Part shown: positions 17,069 through 25,373 of the stretch, in pieces
Layout of the letters: each line of letters starts with the position of its first letter
How positions within the stretch are numbered: the first letter of the stretch is position 1
Source: Pseudomonas sp. PA27(2017)
GTDB taxonomy: Bacteria > Pseudomonadota > Gammaproteobacteria > Pseudomonadales > Pseudomonadaceae
Direction: 5' to 3'
DNA length: 64,000 nucleotides
Assembly (NCBI RefSeq): GCF_001945445.1
Contig: NZ_MSXW01000061.1
Coordinates: 193,346 to 257,345, forward strand
Notes under the pieces: generated by a model
Told to the model about the DNA's origin: nothing
What the model saw: only the letters and a program-made list of their open reading frames with translations
The model's database searches: none
Made by a program: the position numbers and the translations under genes

Positions 17069-18064
17069 ATGTCCGCACTCGCGAAACTTCCTTTCTCCGT
17101 TCTCGACTTGGCGCCGATCCGCGACACCGGCAGCCCGCAGCAGGCGCTGCACAACTCGCTGGCGCTGGCCCGGCACGTCGAGTCGCTGGAATTCAACCGT
17201 TTCTGGGTCGCCGAACACCACAACATGGACGGCATCGCCAGTTCGGCCACCGCTGTTTTGCTTGGCTATCTGGCCGCCGGCACTTCGCGCATTCGCCTGG
17301 GCTCGGGCGGGGTGATGCTGCCCAACCACGCGCCGCTGGTGGTCGCCGAGCAGTTCGGCACCCTGGCGACCCTGTATCCGGGGCGCATCGAGCTGGGGCT
17401 GGGCCGCGCGCCAGGCGCCGACCAGTTCACCGCCCATGCGCTGCGCCGCGAGCGCTCCGGCAGCGCTGACGACTTCCCCCAGGATGTCGCCGAACTGCAG
17501 CGCTACCTTGGCCCGCGTACTCCGGATCAACGCGTCATCGCCGTGCCCGGCACCGGCACCAACGTACCGATCTGGCTGCTCGGCTCGAGCCTGTTCAGCG
17601 CCCAGTTGGCTGGTGAGCGCGGTTTGCCCTATGCCTTCGCCTCGCACTTCGCGCCGCGTTACGTGCACGAGGCGATCAGGGTCTACCGCAACGCCTTCAA
17701 ACCGTCCGAGGTGCTCGACAAGCCTTACGTGATGCTCGGTGTACCACTGCTGGCCGCCGATACCGACGAGCAGGCGCAGTACCTGGCGACCTCCGCCTAC
17801 CAGCGCATCCTCTCGCTGATCCGCGGCCAGAGTCTGGTGCAGCGCCCGCCGGTGGAGTCGATGGAAGGCCTGTGGCTGCCCCATGAGCGCGATGCCGTGG
17901 GCAGCTTCCTGGGCATGGCGGTGATCGGCGGGCCGCAGAAGATCCGCGCGCGGCTTGAGGTATTGCTGGAGCAGACCGAGGCCGACGAGCTGATCTTCAC
18001 CTGCGACCACTACGACTTCGCTGACCGCCTGCACGCCTTCGATATCCTCGCCAGCCTGCGCTGA
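17069..18064 (+). CDS. Luciferase-like (LLM class) flavin-dependent monooxygenase
   Basis: A 331-residue protein with the bacterial luciferase-like TIM barrel. The N-terminal part (FSVLDLAPIRDTGSP, then FNRFWVAEHHNM) and the RIRLGSGGVMLPNHAPLVVAEQFGTL and ELGLGRAPG stretches are characteristic of the YhbW/MsnO8-like subgroup. It would use reduced flavin supplied by a reductase; the substrate is unknown. AAGGG precedes the start by 8 bases. It is followed in the same direction by an OsmC-family gene, which may hint at an oxidative or electrophile stress context. Confidence 0.85.
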   Translation: MSALAKLPFSVLDLAPIRDTGSPQQALHNSLALARHVESLEFNRFWVAEHHNMDGIASSATAVLLGYLAAGTSRIRLGSGGVMLPNHAPLVVAEQFGTLATLYPGRIELGLGRAPGADQFTAHALRRERSGSADDFPQDVAELQRYLGPRTPDQRVIAVPGTGTNVPIWLLGSSLFSAQLAGERGLPYAFASHFAPRYVHEAIRVYRNAFKPSEVLDKPYVMLGVPLLAADTDEQAQYLATSAYQRILSLIRGQSLVQRPPVESMEGLWLPHERDAVGSFLGMAVIGGPQKIRARLEVLLEQTEADELIFTCDHYDFADRLHAFDILASLR

Positions 18065-18149
18065 GCAGCCGGTCACCCGGCAAAAAACTCGAACTTGCCC
18101 GGCTGCTGTCTCTCTGAATTCTGTACCCCTTATCAACAGGAGCGTAAAG

Positions 18150-18575
18150 ATGAAGAAGACAGCATCGGCCCACTGGCAGGGCGGCATCAAAGACGGCAAG
18201 GGCACCATTTCCACCCAGAGCGGTGTGCTTTCCGAACAGCCCTACGGCTTCAATACCCGCTTCGAAGACAAGCCCGGCACCAACCCCGAAGAGCTGATCG
18301 GCGCAGCCCATGCCGGCTGCTTCTCCATGGCACTGTCCAAGGAGTTGGGTGAGGCGGGGATGACTGCCGAGAGCATCGACACCAAGGCCGAAGTCACTCT
18401 GGACAAGCAGGACGGCGGCTTCGCCATCACTGCCGTGCATCTGTCGCTGAAAGCCAAGATTCCGGGCGCTGACCGCGCTGCCTTCGAGAAAGCAGTGGAA
18501 ACCGCCAAGACCGGTTGCCCGGTATCCAAGGTGCTGAACGCCGAGATCACCCTGGAAGCCGTGCTGGAAGCCTGA
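18150..18575 (+). CDS. OsmC-family peroxiredoxin
   Basis: A 141-residue OsmC protein. The two redox cysteines of the family are present: C57 in the helix HAGCFSM and C123 in TGCPVSK. The opening AHWQGGIKDGKG matches the OsmC subfamily, which reduces organic hydroperoxides using a thiol donor. AGGAGCG lies 6 bases before the ATG. A hairpin follows, between this and the convergent lipoprotein gene. Confidence 0.9.
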   Translation: MKKTASAHWQGGIKDGKGTISTQSGVLSEQPYGFNTRFEDKPGTNPEELIGAAHAGCFSMALSKELGEAGMTAESIDTKAEVTLDKQDGGFAITAVHLSLKAKIPGADRAAFEKAVETAKTGCPVSKVLNAEITLEAVLEA

Positions 18576-18595
18576 ACGGCTTCCGCCTGCCAGAC

Positions 18596-18618
18596 CTGAG
18601 CCGCCTTGCGCGGCTCAG
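18596..18618. terminator. Hairpin between convergent genes (osmC-like and lipoprotein)
   Basis: CTGAGCCGC (18596-18604) pairs perfectly with GCGGCTCAG (18610-18618) around a 5-base loop. T-runs are weak on both sides, so termination strength is uncertain, but the position between two stop codons supports a shared terminator. Confidence 0.6.
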
Positions 18619-18627
18619 TCCTTCAGA

Positions 18628-19047
18628 TCAAAAAGTGCCGCAGCGCAGATTCTTGCCCTGCGCCAGCACGTTGCGGTCTGCATCGTAGAGCGCCGCCTGG
18701 GCACGCATTGCTGCCGAACGGGCCTCGACGCGATAGCGCTGACCGGCCTTGAAGTCGTCATAGCGAATGCGCACGTCACAAGTCAGCTCCTGTGGCTCTG
18801 AGATCATCGATGAGCCACCGCCGCCGGCGATCTCGAAGCGATAGCGCATGTCCAGCTCATGGGCGCCCGGTGTCACCTGGAAATAACGACCGTCATTGAC
18901 GCGCTCGCGATTCAGGCGTTCGGCCATCAGCAGGTCGATGCCTTCGCCCTTGAGGTCGATCCAGGCCATGTTCGGGTCGGCGGCCGGCAGCGGCGACGCG
19001 CAGGCGCCCAGAAGCAGCAGGCTGGCAAGCAGGAGGGGCTGGCGCAT
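18628..19047 (-). CDS. Small lipoprotein of unknown function
   Basis: A 139-residue lipoprotein: short positive N-terminus, hydrophobic run, and lipobox LLGAC with the lipidated cysteine at residue 16. The mature part is beta-rich (RYFQVTPGAHELDMRYRFEI) with cysteines near residues 90 and 137. The pattern resembles small envelope proteins that carry a PEGA-like carbohydrate-type fold, but no family was recognised with confidence. ATG 19047 has GGGAG 8 bases upstream; an ATG five codons earlier overlaps that site. It is divergent from the aminopeptidase gene. Confidence 0.7.
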   Translation of the reverse strand: MRQPLLLASLLLLGACASPLPAADPNMAWIDLKGEGIDLLMAERLNRERVNDGRYFQVTPGAHELDMRYRFEIAGGGGSSMISEPQELTCDVRIRYDDFKAGQRYRVEARSAAMRAQAALYDADRNVLAQGKNLRCGTF

Positions 19048-19139
19048 CGAGGTATCTCCCATGGGCCGATTCGGTGGATGCAGCAGTATCGCGCAAAGCG
19101 GCCGCGACTTCGCGGTAGGATGAGGCGATCACCCTTCAC

Positions 19140-20228
19140 ATGACCACGGCCATGCTCGAGCAGTGCATCTCTTTTCTTGTCGACCTGTCGCGCCGCGCGA
19201 CGGTTCCCCTGCTGGCCTTGGCGCTGACCGGCTGCAGCACGGTCGATTACTACGGGCAACTGGCCCGTGGGCAGTTGCAATTGCTGAGCGCGCGGCAGCC
19301 GGTGCAGGCGCTGATCGACGATCCGGCCACCGATGCGAGGCTGCGCGAGCGGCTGGCGCTTTCCCAGCAGGCGCGACGCTTCGCCAGCGAGAGGCTGGCG
19401 CTGCCGGACAACCGCAGCTATCGGCTGTACGCCGACCTGCAGCGGCCGTTCGTGGTGTGGAACCTGTTCGCCACCGAGGAGTTCTCGCTGCAACCGCAGC
19501 TGCACTGCTTTCCGATTGCCGGCTGCGTGGCCTATCGCGGCTTCTACCAGCAGAACCGCGCCCGTGGCGCGGCGGCCCTGCTCCAGGCCCAGGGGCTGGA
19601 TACCTACCTGGGCGGCGTGGAAGCCTATTCGACCCTGGGCTGGTTCGATGACCCGATCCTCAACACCATGCTGCGCTGGAGCGACGAGCGCCTGGTCGCG
19701 GTGATCTTCCATGAGCTGGCGCACCAGCAGTATTACCTGGCCGGCGATACGGCATTCAACGAGTCCTACGCCACGTTCGTCGAGCAGGAGGGTTTGCGGC
19801 AATGGCGCGCGGCCCGCGGTCTGCCGGCCGCCAGAGAGCTCGGTGCGCAGCCGCGTGAACAATTCACCGCGTTGGTGCTGGCCAGTCGCGCTCGCCTGGA
19901 GACGCTCTACGCCAGTGGCCTGGATGCCGAGGCGATGCGTGCCGGCAAGCAGGCCGAATTCGCGCGCCTGCGCGCCGAGTATCGACAGTTGCGCGCGAGC
20001 CAGTGGCAGGGCGTGGGCTACTACGACAGCTGGATCAATGGCCCCTTGAACAATGCCAAGCTGCTGCCCTTCGGGCTCTATGACCAATGGGTGGGGGCTT
20101 TCGCCAGGCTGTTCGCCGAGGTCGACGGCGACTGGCCGACGTTCTACCAGCGGGTCGCCGAATTGGGGGCTTTGCCGCAAACGCAACGGCTTATACAACT
20201 GCGAGCGCTGGGCGCTGTCCCAGAGTAG
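19140..20228 (+). CDS. Predicted lipid-anchored zinc aminopeptidase (COG4324 type)
   Basis: A 362-residue protein with an N-terminal hydrophobic stretch ending in lipobox LTGC (C32). The zinc motif HELAH is at residues 191-195 with a likely third ligand in FNESYATFVEQEG about 20 residues later. This is the pattern of the DUF2265/COG4324 'predicted aminopeptidase' family. Conserved stretches LHCFPIAGCVAYRGFY and GLDTYLGGVEAYSTLGWFDDP are typical. It probably acts in the periplasm, anchored to a membrane. The ribosome site is weak; ATG 19152 is an alternative start. A DUF1161 gene follows 34 bases later and may be cotranscribed. Confidence 0.85.
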   Translation: MTTAMLEQCISFLVDLSRRATVPLLALALTGCSTVDYYGQLARGQLQLLSARQPVQALIDDPATDARLRERLALSQQARRFASERLALPDNRSYRLYADLQRPFVVWNLFATEEFSLQPQLHCFPIAGCVAYRGFYQQNRARGAAALLQAQGLDTYLGGVEAYSTLGWFDDPILNTMLRWSDERLVAVIFHELAHQQYYLAGDTAFNESYATFVEQEGLRQWRAARGLPAARELGAQPREQFTALVLASRARLETLYASGLDAEAMRAGKQAEFARLRAEYRQLRASQWQGVGYYDSWINGPLNNAKLLPFGLYDQWVGAFARLFAEVDGDWPTFYQRVAELGALPQTQRLIQLRALGAVPE

Positions 20229-20262
20229 GGTCAGAACCAACTAGACGCAGAGGAAGGTCGTG

Positions 20263-20517
20263 ATGAGAGGATGGACGGCAGTGATGCTGGTGCTGGGCGT
20301 GATGAGCAGCAACGCCTGGGCGGCGCCCAAGTCGTGCGAAGAGCTCAAGCAGGAAATCGAAGTGAAGATCCAGGCGGCGGGCGTTTCCAGCTACACGTTG
20401 GAGATCGTGCCCAACGAAGAGGTCGAAGACGACGCCATGGTGATCGGCACCTGCGATGGCGGCAGCCGCAAGGTGATCTACCAGCGCAACGACCTGACCG
20501 GATCGCGAATGATGTAG
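20263..20517 (+). CDS. DUF1161 small exported protein (copy 2)
   Basis: The product of about 84 residues is a clear paralogue of the protein at 16688-16909. Both share CEELK-EI--KIQA-GV-SYTLEIV, the second cysteine in IGTCDGG, and the ending VIYQRN. This copy has a longer C-terminal tail (DLTGSRMM) and an acidic insertion (EEVEDDAM). The signal peptide ends around SNAWA. AGGAAGG precedes the start. Function unknown. Confidence 0.85.
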   Translation: MRGWTAVMLVLGVMSSNAWAAPKSCEELKQEIEVKIQAAGVSSYTLEIVPNEEVEDDAMVIGTCDGGSRKVIYQRNDLTGSRMM

Positions 20518-20537
20518 CGGCTCGCGCCGCCGCCACT

Positions 20538-21185
20538 TCAGGCGCTGAACGCCTGGCGCAGCTGAGCCAGCGTCTGCACATGGTGAGCCGGGCGCTCGCC
20601 GCTCAGCTCCTCCAGGCTACCGAATCCGTAACCGACCGCCACCGCCTGCAAGCCATTGCTGTGGGCGCCGATAAGGTCATGCTTGCGATCGCCGATCATC
20701 AGCGTGTCGGCCGCATCGAGGCCTTCCTGTTCGAGCAGGTAGGCGATCAGCTCCACCTTGTTGGTGCGCGTGCCATCCAGCTCGCTGCCGTAGATGGCCT
20801 TGAAGTAACGGGCGAAATCGAAGTGCCGGGCGATCTCGCTGGCGAACACCGTCGGTTTGCTGGTGGCGATGTACAGGGTGCGGCCCTGTTCCTGCAGCAG
20901 TTGCAGCAGTTCGATCACGCCGTCGAACAGCTGGTTCTCGTACAGCCCGACCTCGCGGAAGCGATCGCGGTAATGGTTCACCGCCTCCCAGGCGCGTGCC
21001 TCGCTCAGGCTGTAGGTATGCATGAAGCATTGCAGCAGCGGTGGGCCGATGAAGTGCTCCAGCGCGACCAGGTCGGGCTCGTGGATATCCAGTTTCGACA
21101 GCGCATATTGCACCGAGCGGGTGATGCCTTCACGCGGGTCGGTGAGGGTGCCGTCGAGGTCGAAGAGAACGGTGCGCTGCTGCAT
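20538..21185 (-). CDS. HAD-superfamily phosphatase (Gph/PpaX-like)
   Basis: A 215-residue haloacid-dehalogenase-type hydrolase. Motif I is DLDGTLTD with nucleophile D9 and acid/base D11, motif II is IATSKP near residue 107, and motif III/IV is MIGDRKHDLIGA near residue 165. The alpha-helical cap between motifs I and II is that of the phosphoglycolate phosphatase/beta-phosphoglucomutase class. The exact substrate cannot be deduced. The 3' end converges on the DUF1161 gene with a 20-base gap. Confidence 0.85.
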   Translation of the reverse strand: MQQRTVLFDLDGTLTDPREGITRSVQYALSKLDIHEPDLVALEHFIGPPLLQCFMHTYSLSEARAWEAVNHYRDRFREVGLYENQLFDGVIELLQLLQEQGRTLYIATSKPTVFASEIARHFDFARYFKAIYGSELDGTRTNKVELIAYLLEQEGLDAADTLMIGDRKHDLIGAHSNGLQAVAVGYGFGSLEELSGERPAHHVQTLAQLRQAFSA

Positions 21186-21248
21186 GTGAGGGTATCCGCT
21201 GGCCTGAATCGGCGCGGATTGTCCCGCACCGTGGGTTGCCGCGGCAAC

Positions 21249-22214
21249 TCAGGCGGCGAGCGGACGATAGATCCAGCGCAGGCTCAGGAGGGTCAGCGGC
21301 CAGAGCAGCGCCAGCAGCAGGACGCCGAACAGCACCATCAGCGCCAGCACCAGAAACTCCGAGCCGGCATACAGCGCCACCAGCAGTACGAAACCCAGCA
21401 CGCCGGCCACCAGCAGCCAGATCGCCATGCACACCAGCACGCTCGCCAGCAGGCGGCCCACTGCCAGCTGCGGCAATTGCGCCGGCAGCGAGCGCTGCGC
21501 GGCGATCAGCGCCACCAGCCCGTACACCAGGCCGACGGCGGTGCTGAGCCCGAGCATCCACTCCATGCCGTAAGGGCTGATGGCCGTGGTGGGCAGCAGC
21601 GTCAGCAGCTTGGTGTAGAGCACGATGAACAACAGGCCGAAGGCCAGCGCGGTCTCGCCACGGCTCACCTGGGTCAGCCCGCTCTGGAACTGGCCCGTGC
21701 GGCGCATCAGGTGCAGGCTCAGCCACAGCGGCAGCAGGGTCGCCAGCATGAAGGACACCAGGTTCAGCGGCAGCATGAGCAAGGTGGGCGAGATGCCGCG
21801 GGCATTTTCATACAACCAGGGAGATACCTGCGCCCACAGCAGGTTGTAGAGCAGGCCGACCACGAAGATGGCCACCAGGTAGAGGCCGACGAACAGCGCG
21901 ATGAGCCGCGTCGGGCGGCTCACATCAACCACATCGTGGCGCTGCAGGTAATAGCGGGCGAGCAGCAGCGCACTGCAGCCGTCGACCGCCAGGGCGCTGA
22001 GCCAATAGGCCGCCAGCTGCCACAGGTTGTTCAGATAGGCCTGGAAATACTCCGGCTCCAGCGTCAGCCACATGATCAGCCAGTGGATCATCAGGCTCGC
22101 CGTACAGCACGCCAGCGCCGTGAACAGCAGGCGCATGGGCAGGCGTGATGACCGTCGAGGCTCGATGCCATGGCCGGACTCGGCCTGGCCGATGACGGGG
22201 GAGGGGTTATCCAT
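21249..22214 (-). CDS. Multi-spanning membrane protein of unknown function
   Basis: A 321-residue protein with about eight hydrophobic segments: near residues 30-55, 65-85, 100-125, 140-165, 185-205, 210-235, 255-285 and 290-315. The N-terminus is hydrophilic (MDNPSPVIGQAESGHG). No catalytic or transporter motif was recognised. ATG 22214 is chosen because AAGGAAA lies 7 bases upstream; the open frame extends to 22361 but without hydrophobic or conserved features. It is in the same direction as the next gene upstream (80 bases away). Confidence 0.65.
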   Translation of the reverse strand: MDNPSPVIGQAESGHGIEPRRSSRLPMRLLFTALACCTASLMIHWLIMWLTLEPEYFQAYLNNLWQLAAYWLSALAVDGCSALLLARYYLQRHDVVDVSRPTRLIALFVGLYLVAIFVVGLLYNLLWAQVSPWLYENARGISPTLLMLPLNLVSFMLATLLPLWLSLHLMRRTGQFQSGLTQVSRGETALAFGLLFIVLYTKLLTLLPTTAISPYGMEWMLGLSTAVGLVYGLVALIAAQRSLPAQLPQLAVGRLLASVLVCMAIWLLVAGVLGFVLLVALYAGSEFLVLALMVLFGVLLLALLWPLTLLSLRWIYRPLAA

Positions 22215-22294
22215 GGCGATTTCCTTTTGCGGCGACGCGGCGCCAGCAGGGTTGAGAGCAAATAGGTGGGCTTGAAGCAGGTTGTACGTGCGCC

Positions 22295-22843
22295 TCAGCG
22301 AGACGGCGGCGGCAGCCATTGCGAGCGACCGAAGCGGCCACGCAGCCAGGTGAGCGGCCACATGAGGGCCGACAGAATCAGCAGATACTCGACGAAGCGA
22401 AACGGCACCACTATCCAGCTGCTCAGCTCATCCACCTTGTGGCCGCTGGCATCGACGAAGCGGAAGTCGTAATTCACCCCGGTGCTGCCGCCGCCGTGGG
22501 TGACGATCTCCCGGGTCTCCAATTGCGCGCCAGCCGGGGCGAACAACCACTCCAGCGGTTTGTTGTAGACCGGGTTGCCGCGGGCATCGAGGAACATGCC
22601 GACATAGGCGGCGATCGCAATCAGCACCGCCGCCGCCACTGGCTTCGCCCAGGTGATGCGTGCCTTCCAGGCAATGGCAGCGAACCCCAGCAAGACCGCC
22701 GCGCTGGCCACCCCATCGATGAAAATCGCCCCGGTGAAGAACAGGTAGAAGGCGAAACCGATCAGGCAGAACCCACCGATCACGGCGGCGGCGATGGCGA
22801 AGATGGTGAGAACGGTCAGGAAACTGGAGCGTGGTTTTTTCAT
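22295..22843 (-). CDS. Small membrane protein of unknown function
   Basis: A 182-residue protein with three N-terminal hydrophobic segments (about residues 10-36, 40-58, 66-85), a hydrophilic stretch (90-140, GGGSTGVNYDFRFVDASGHKV) that may face the periplasm, and a final membrane segment (about 145-165). No family was recognised. It lies downstream of the T6SS immunity gene on the same strand but 312 bases away, so a link to the toxin module is not supported. Confidence 0.6.
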   Translation of the reverse strand: MKKPRSSFLTVLTIFAIAAAVIGGFCLIGFAFYLFFTGAIFIDGVASAAVLLGFAAIAWKARITWAKPVAAAVLIAIAAYVGMFLDARGNPVYNKPLEWLFAPAGAQLETREIVTHGGGSTGVNYDFRFVDASGHKVDELSSWIVVPFRFVEYLLILSALMWPLTWLRGRFGRSQWLPPPSR

Positions 22844-23155
22844 GGGGCGATTTTAGTGCAGGGCCGAATGGGGCAGTACAGTTGATAGCCGCCGCTTCGC
22901 ATCCAGCCCTGCGTGTCTGCGTGGCGTCCAGGGCTGCCAACTGACCTACGCACTTCCAGCCCAAGGTCGGCAGTTGGCATATATTTGAGTTGTAAGCATT
23001 TTCGGTAAGCAGGCCATGTGGCGGCTGGCTGCTTGCGCGTTCTTGCCCCGACCGGTCGTGTCCAGAGATGCCATTCAATACATCGATGCCGCCAACGGCC
23101 CGCAATGATCTGCGTGAGCTGTCGGGGCACGGGCAGAGGCCAGGACGCGGTGCCT
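22844..23155. other. Intergenic region with one imperfect hairpin
   Basis: About 310 bases between the immunity gene and the membrane protein gene, with no convincing coding sequence on either strand. It holds an inverted repeat, GCCAACTG (22936-22943) and CAGTTGGC (22971-22978), with inner ACCT/AGGT pairing and a 3-base bulge. No T-run follows. It may mark the old edge of the exchanged toxin/immunity cassette. Confidence 0.4.
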
Positions 23156-23569
23156 TCAGTTAGGCTGCGGCGGAACGCGGTCCTGCAACTCCGGTCGAGG
23201 GTAGCTGCGAAACTCGTCCGCCCACTTATCGGTAGAAGGAATGATTTCAAAGGCTGGCAGTTCGTCGTAAATGAAATCGAAGCGGAAGTTACCATCAGGT
23301 GTGATTTTGAATGTTGCGGTGTACCAGGCATGGCCATTTTCATGCAGTGCGGCCATCTTGGGCCGTAGCTCGCGAAACGCGTCGCTGACCTCATCTTCCG
23401 CAACGAACGACACGGCACGTCCATCACTCAGTCGATAGGAGCCTTTTTCGGAAAAGAAACGGGTGATCGCCAGGAAGCAATAGCTAGCCTCCGTCCAACC
23501 TTCATCGGGCAGCGCCTCATATACACCTTGGGCTATTGTTTGCTGCAGCTGCTGTATCTCGGGCGTCAT
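23156..23569 (-). CDS. YezG-family (DUF600) immunity protein to the nuclease effector
   Basis: A 137-residue acidic protein with no signal peptide, expected in the cytoplasm. Stretches GWTEASYCFLAI and AWYTATFKITPDGNFRFDFIYDELP match the YezG/DUF600 immunity family, whose members neutralise nuclease toxins of the YeeF type. It begins one base after the stop of the endonuclease effector, as expected for a cognate pair. The open frame extends upstream into the toxin gene but ATG 23569 fits family length. The DNA is unusually AT-rich here: 54 of 120 bases are G+C at 23221-23340 by hand count. Confidence 0.85.
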   Translation of the reverse strand: MTPEIQQLQQTIAQGVYEALPDEGWTEASYCFLAITRFFSEKGSYRLSDGRAVSFVAEDEVSDAFRELRPKMAALHENGHAWYTATFKITPDGNFRFDFIYDELPAFEIIPSTDKWADEFRSYPRPELQDRVPPQPN

Positions 23570-23570
23570 T

Positions 23571-25373
23571 TCAGTGACCTGTAGGATTGATGATGGTGTG
23601 TTTGGCCGTGTTGCCGCCAATCGTCTCGGTGATTCTGAACTCGCTGGCCCGCGCACTTCCATCGGTGTATATGGGCCTGATTTTAACATGTACGTCTTTT
23701 CCGGCCGCCAACTCGCTGGCCCATCGCTTCTCCATCTGTCCCCACTCACCGGCGTGGTAGTTATTGATGTCCTTGTGCATTGGCGTCAGGTTGCCTTTTC
23801 CACCGTGGCCGCCAAATTGTGAACCGATGAGGTGACCCCCCTGGTCGTCAGCCAGCCTTCCATCCTCCTTGCCAACGGTACGTTGAGCGTAGGGGTTGCG
23901 ATCAGCTTTTTTCAGTGACAACTTGCCTTCGACAGAATTGATACGGCCTTCTGCGTCCGTAGTGTATTTGTAGCCATTGAGCTCATAACTGTCGTTGGCC
24001 TTCAGCCTGCGCTTCTTGACTTGAACGCCCTGTCGAGCGCTGTCCGAGGCTTTCCCCGTCTCCGATGTCGCCTCGGACGCGCGTGCGCTTTCACTGGCGC
24101 CCCCAGTGGCTTTACCTGCTTGCGCCGCCCCCTCGGCTCCGCGAGCGGTGTCCGCCAAGGTATCTGCAGCCTCTATGCCACGTACCGCCTTGCTCGCCCT
24201 GCTGGCGCCCTTCACGACCACGCTGCCAGGTATGAACATCGACAGCACGGAGCCACCGGTTTGCGCATCGCTGGTCAGCTCGAACAGATCGTCGGCATAG
24301 CCTGAACTCATCATCTGGCTCGCCTGCCGGGCGAGCTCATTGGCCTTGGCCAGATCACCGGCCTGGTGGGCAGCAATGGCTGCCTTTTCCATGGCGTTGG
24401 CGCGCACGGCGACGGGTGGGATGCCCGCCACCGAAGTGTACTTGCTGGCCACCACGCCCAGGTTCCACAGGTCGGTGGGCAAGTTGCCAATGCCCTTCAG
24501 TACGCCGACGCCGGTATCCAGTGGATCATCTGCACTGGCTTCAGCGATTCGCTTGGTGCTGCTCCAGGCGCCGGAGCCGAAGTCCTTGGTCTTCTGCCAC
24601 AACGAGCGCTCGTCGGCTTCTGCGTCGAGCAGCGCTTGCAGCTCCGGGTTGGCCTCTTTGTCGGAGGCTTGCGCCTGGGTGGCCGCGCTGCGCTGGGTCG
24701 TGACGACCTTGCCCAGTGCGCCGCCGATACCGGCACCATTGCAGTTGACCAGGCAGGTGCTGTCCTGGCGCACCAGGGGAATACCGTTGACCTTGACGTC
24801 GTTCTGGCCGCTGAGAAATCTGACGTAGCCGCCGCCCAGCGAGGTGCCGGCCACCACATGGGAGCCGGCATCGCCCTGAACGCCCTTGTGCAGGTCGCCG
24901 ACGCGATACACCGGCACGCCCTGAGCTTTGACGTTGGGCGAGGACTGGGTCTGGTTACCGATGGTGGCGAAGCTGTCGAAGGGCACCACGGCGTTGCCGA
25001 CCTTGCAGAAGTCCGGTACCGAGCAGACCGCTTTCCACTCATGGCTGTCGTTGGCGGCGTGGCGGGCGTTGCCCACGAGGTCCTTGCCATCCTCTGTCGG
25101 CTTTGACTCCGCCAATTCACCGTCTTTGAAGATGCCTTGGTCGTAGAGGTCTTTGACCTGTCTTGCGGTCTTGTCGAAGCTCTCCCGCTGCCCTGGAAAA
25201 TACTCGCCGTTGCGGGCTGTGAAGGCTTCCCAAGGGTGGCCGCCACGGGCATACAGAGCATCCAGATTATTCAGGGCACTTGTAGCTTGGTCGGCACTGT
25301 CGATGCCGAAATTCTTACGAAACAGGTTGGCGTTGTGGTGAGGGCCCGCGACGATGTCGATATCAAGCGCCAT
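23571..25373 (-). CDS. T6SS PAAR-like (DUF4150) effector with C-terminal DNA/RNA endonuclease domain
   Basis: A 600-residue polymorphic toxin. After an unusual N-terminal extension of about 110 residues, a PAAR-like DUF4150 domain spans about residues 115-215 (VPDFCKVGNAVVPF ... VKVNGIPLVRQDSTCLVNC) and would cap the VgrG spike. A middle region has helical and hydrophobic parts (about 375-400) and an Ala/Ser-rich linker. The C-terminal domain from about residue 460 resembles the DNA/RNA non-specific endonuclease family of YeeF-type toxins: DDQGGHLIGSQFGG with likely catalytic H514, then GNLTPMHKDIN. It should degrade nucleic acid in the cytoplasm of rival cells. It overlaps the DUF2169 gene by 11 bases and is followed by its immunity gene. 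Confidence 0.85.
   Translation of the reverse strand: MALDIDIVAGPHHNANLFRKNFGIDSADQATSALNNLDALYARGGHPWEAFTARNGEYFPGQRESFDKTARQVKDLYDQGIFKDGELAESKPTEDGKDLVGNARHAANDSHEWKAVCSVPDFCKVGNAVVPFDSFATIGNQTQSSPNVKAQGVPVYRVGDLHKGVQGDAGSHVVAGTSLGGGYVRFLSGQNDVKVNGIPLVRQDSTCLVNCNGAGIGGALGKVVTTQRSAATQAQASDKEANPELQALLDAEADERSLWQKTKDFGSGAWSSTKRIAEASADDPLDTGVGVLKGIGNLPTDLWNLGVVASKYTSVAGIPPVAVRANAMEKAAIAAHQAGDLAKANELARQASQMMSSGYADDLFELTSDAQTGGSVLSMFIPGSVVVKGASRASKAVRGIEAADTLADTARGAEGAAQAGKATGGASESARASEATSETGKASDSARQGVQVKKRRLKANDSYELNGYKYTTDAEGRINSVEGKLSLKKADRNPYAQRTVGKEDGRLADDQGGHLIGSQFGGHGGKGNLTPMHKDINNYHAGEWGQMEKRWASELAAGKDVHVKIRPIYTDGSARASEFRITETIGGNTAKHTIINPTGH

Noticed and set aside
20271..22148. A 625-codon plus-strand frame crossing the DUF1161, HAD and membrane protein genes
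   Set aside because: It spans three independent genes and two strands' boundaries, with a Gln/His-rich composition typical of an antisense frame.
22295..22843. Membrane protein considered as an extra immunity protein of the T6SS module
   Set aside because: It is separated by 312 bases with no coupling, its DNA has normal GC, and it resembles no immunity family.
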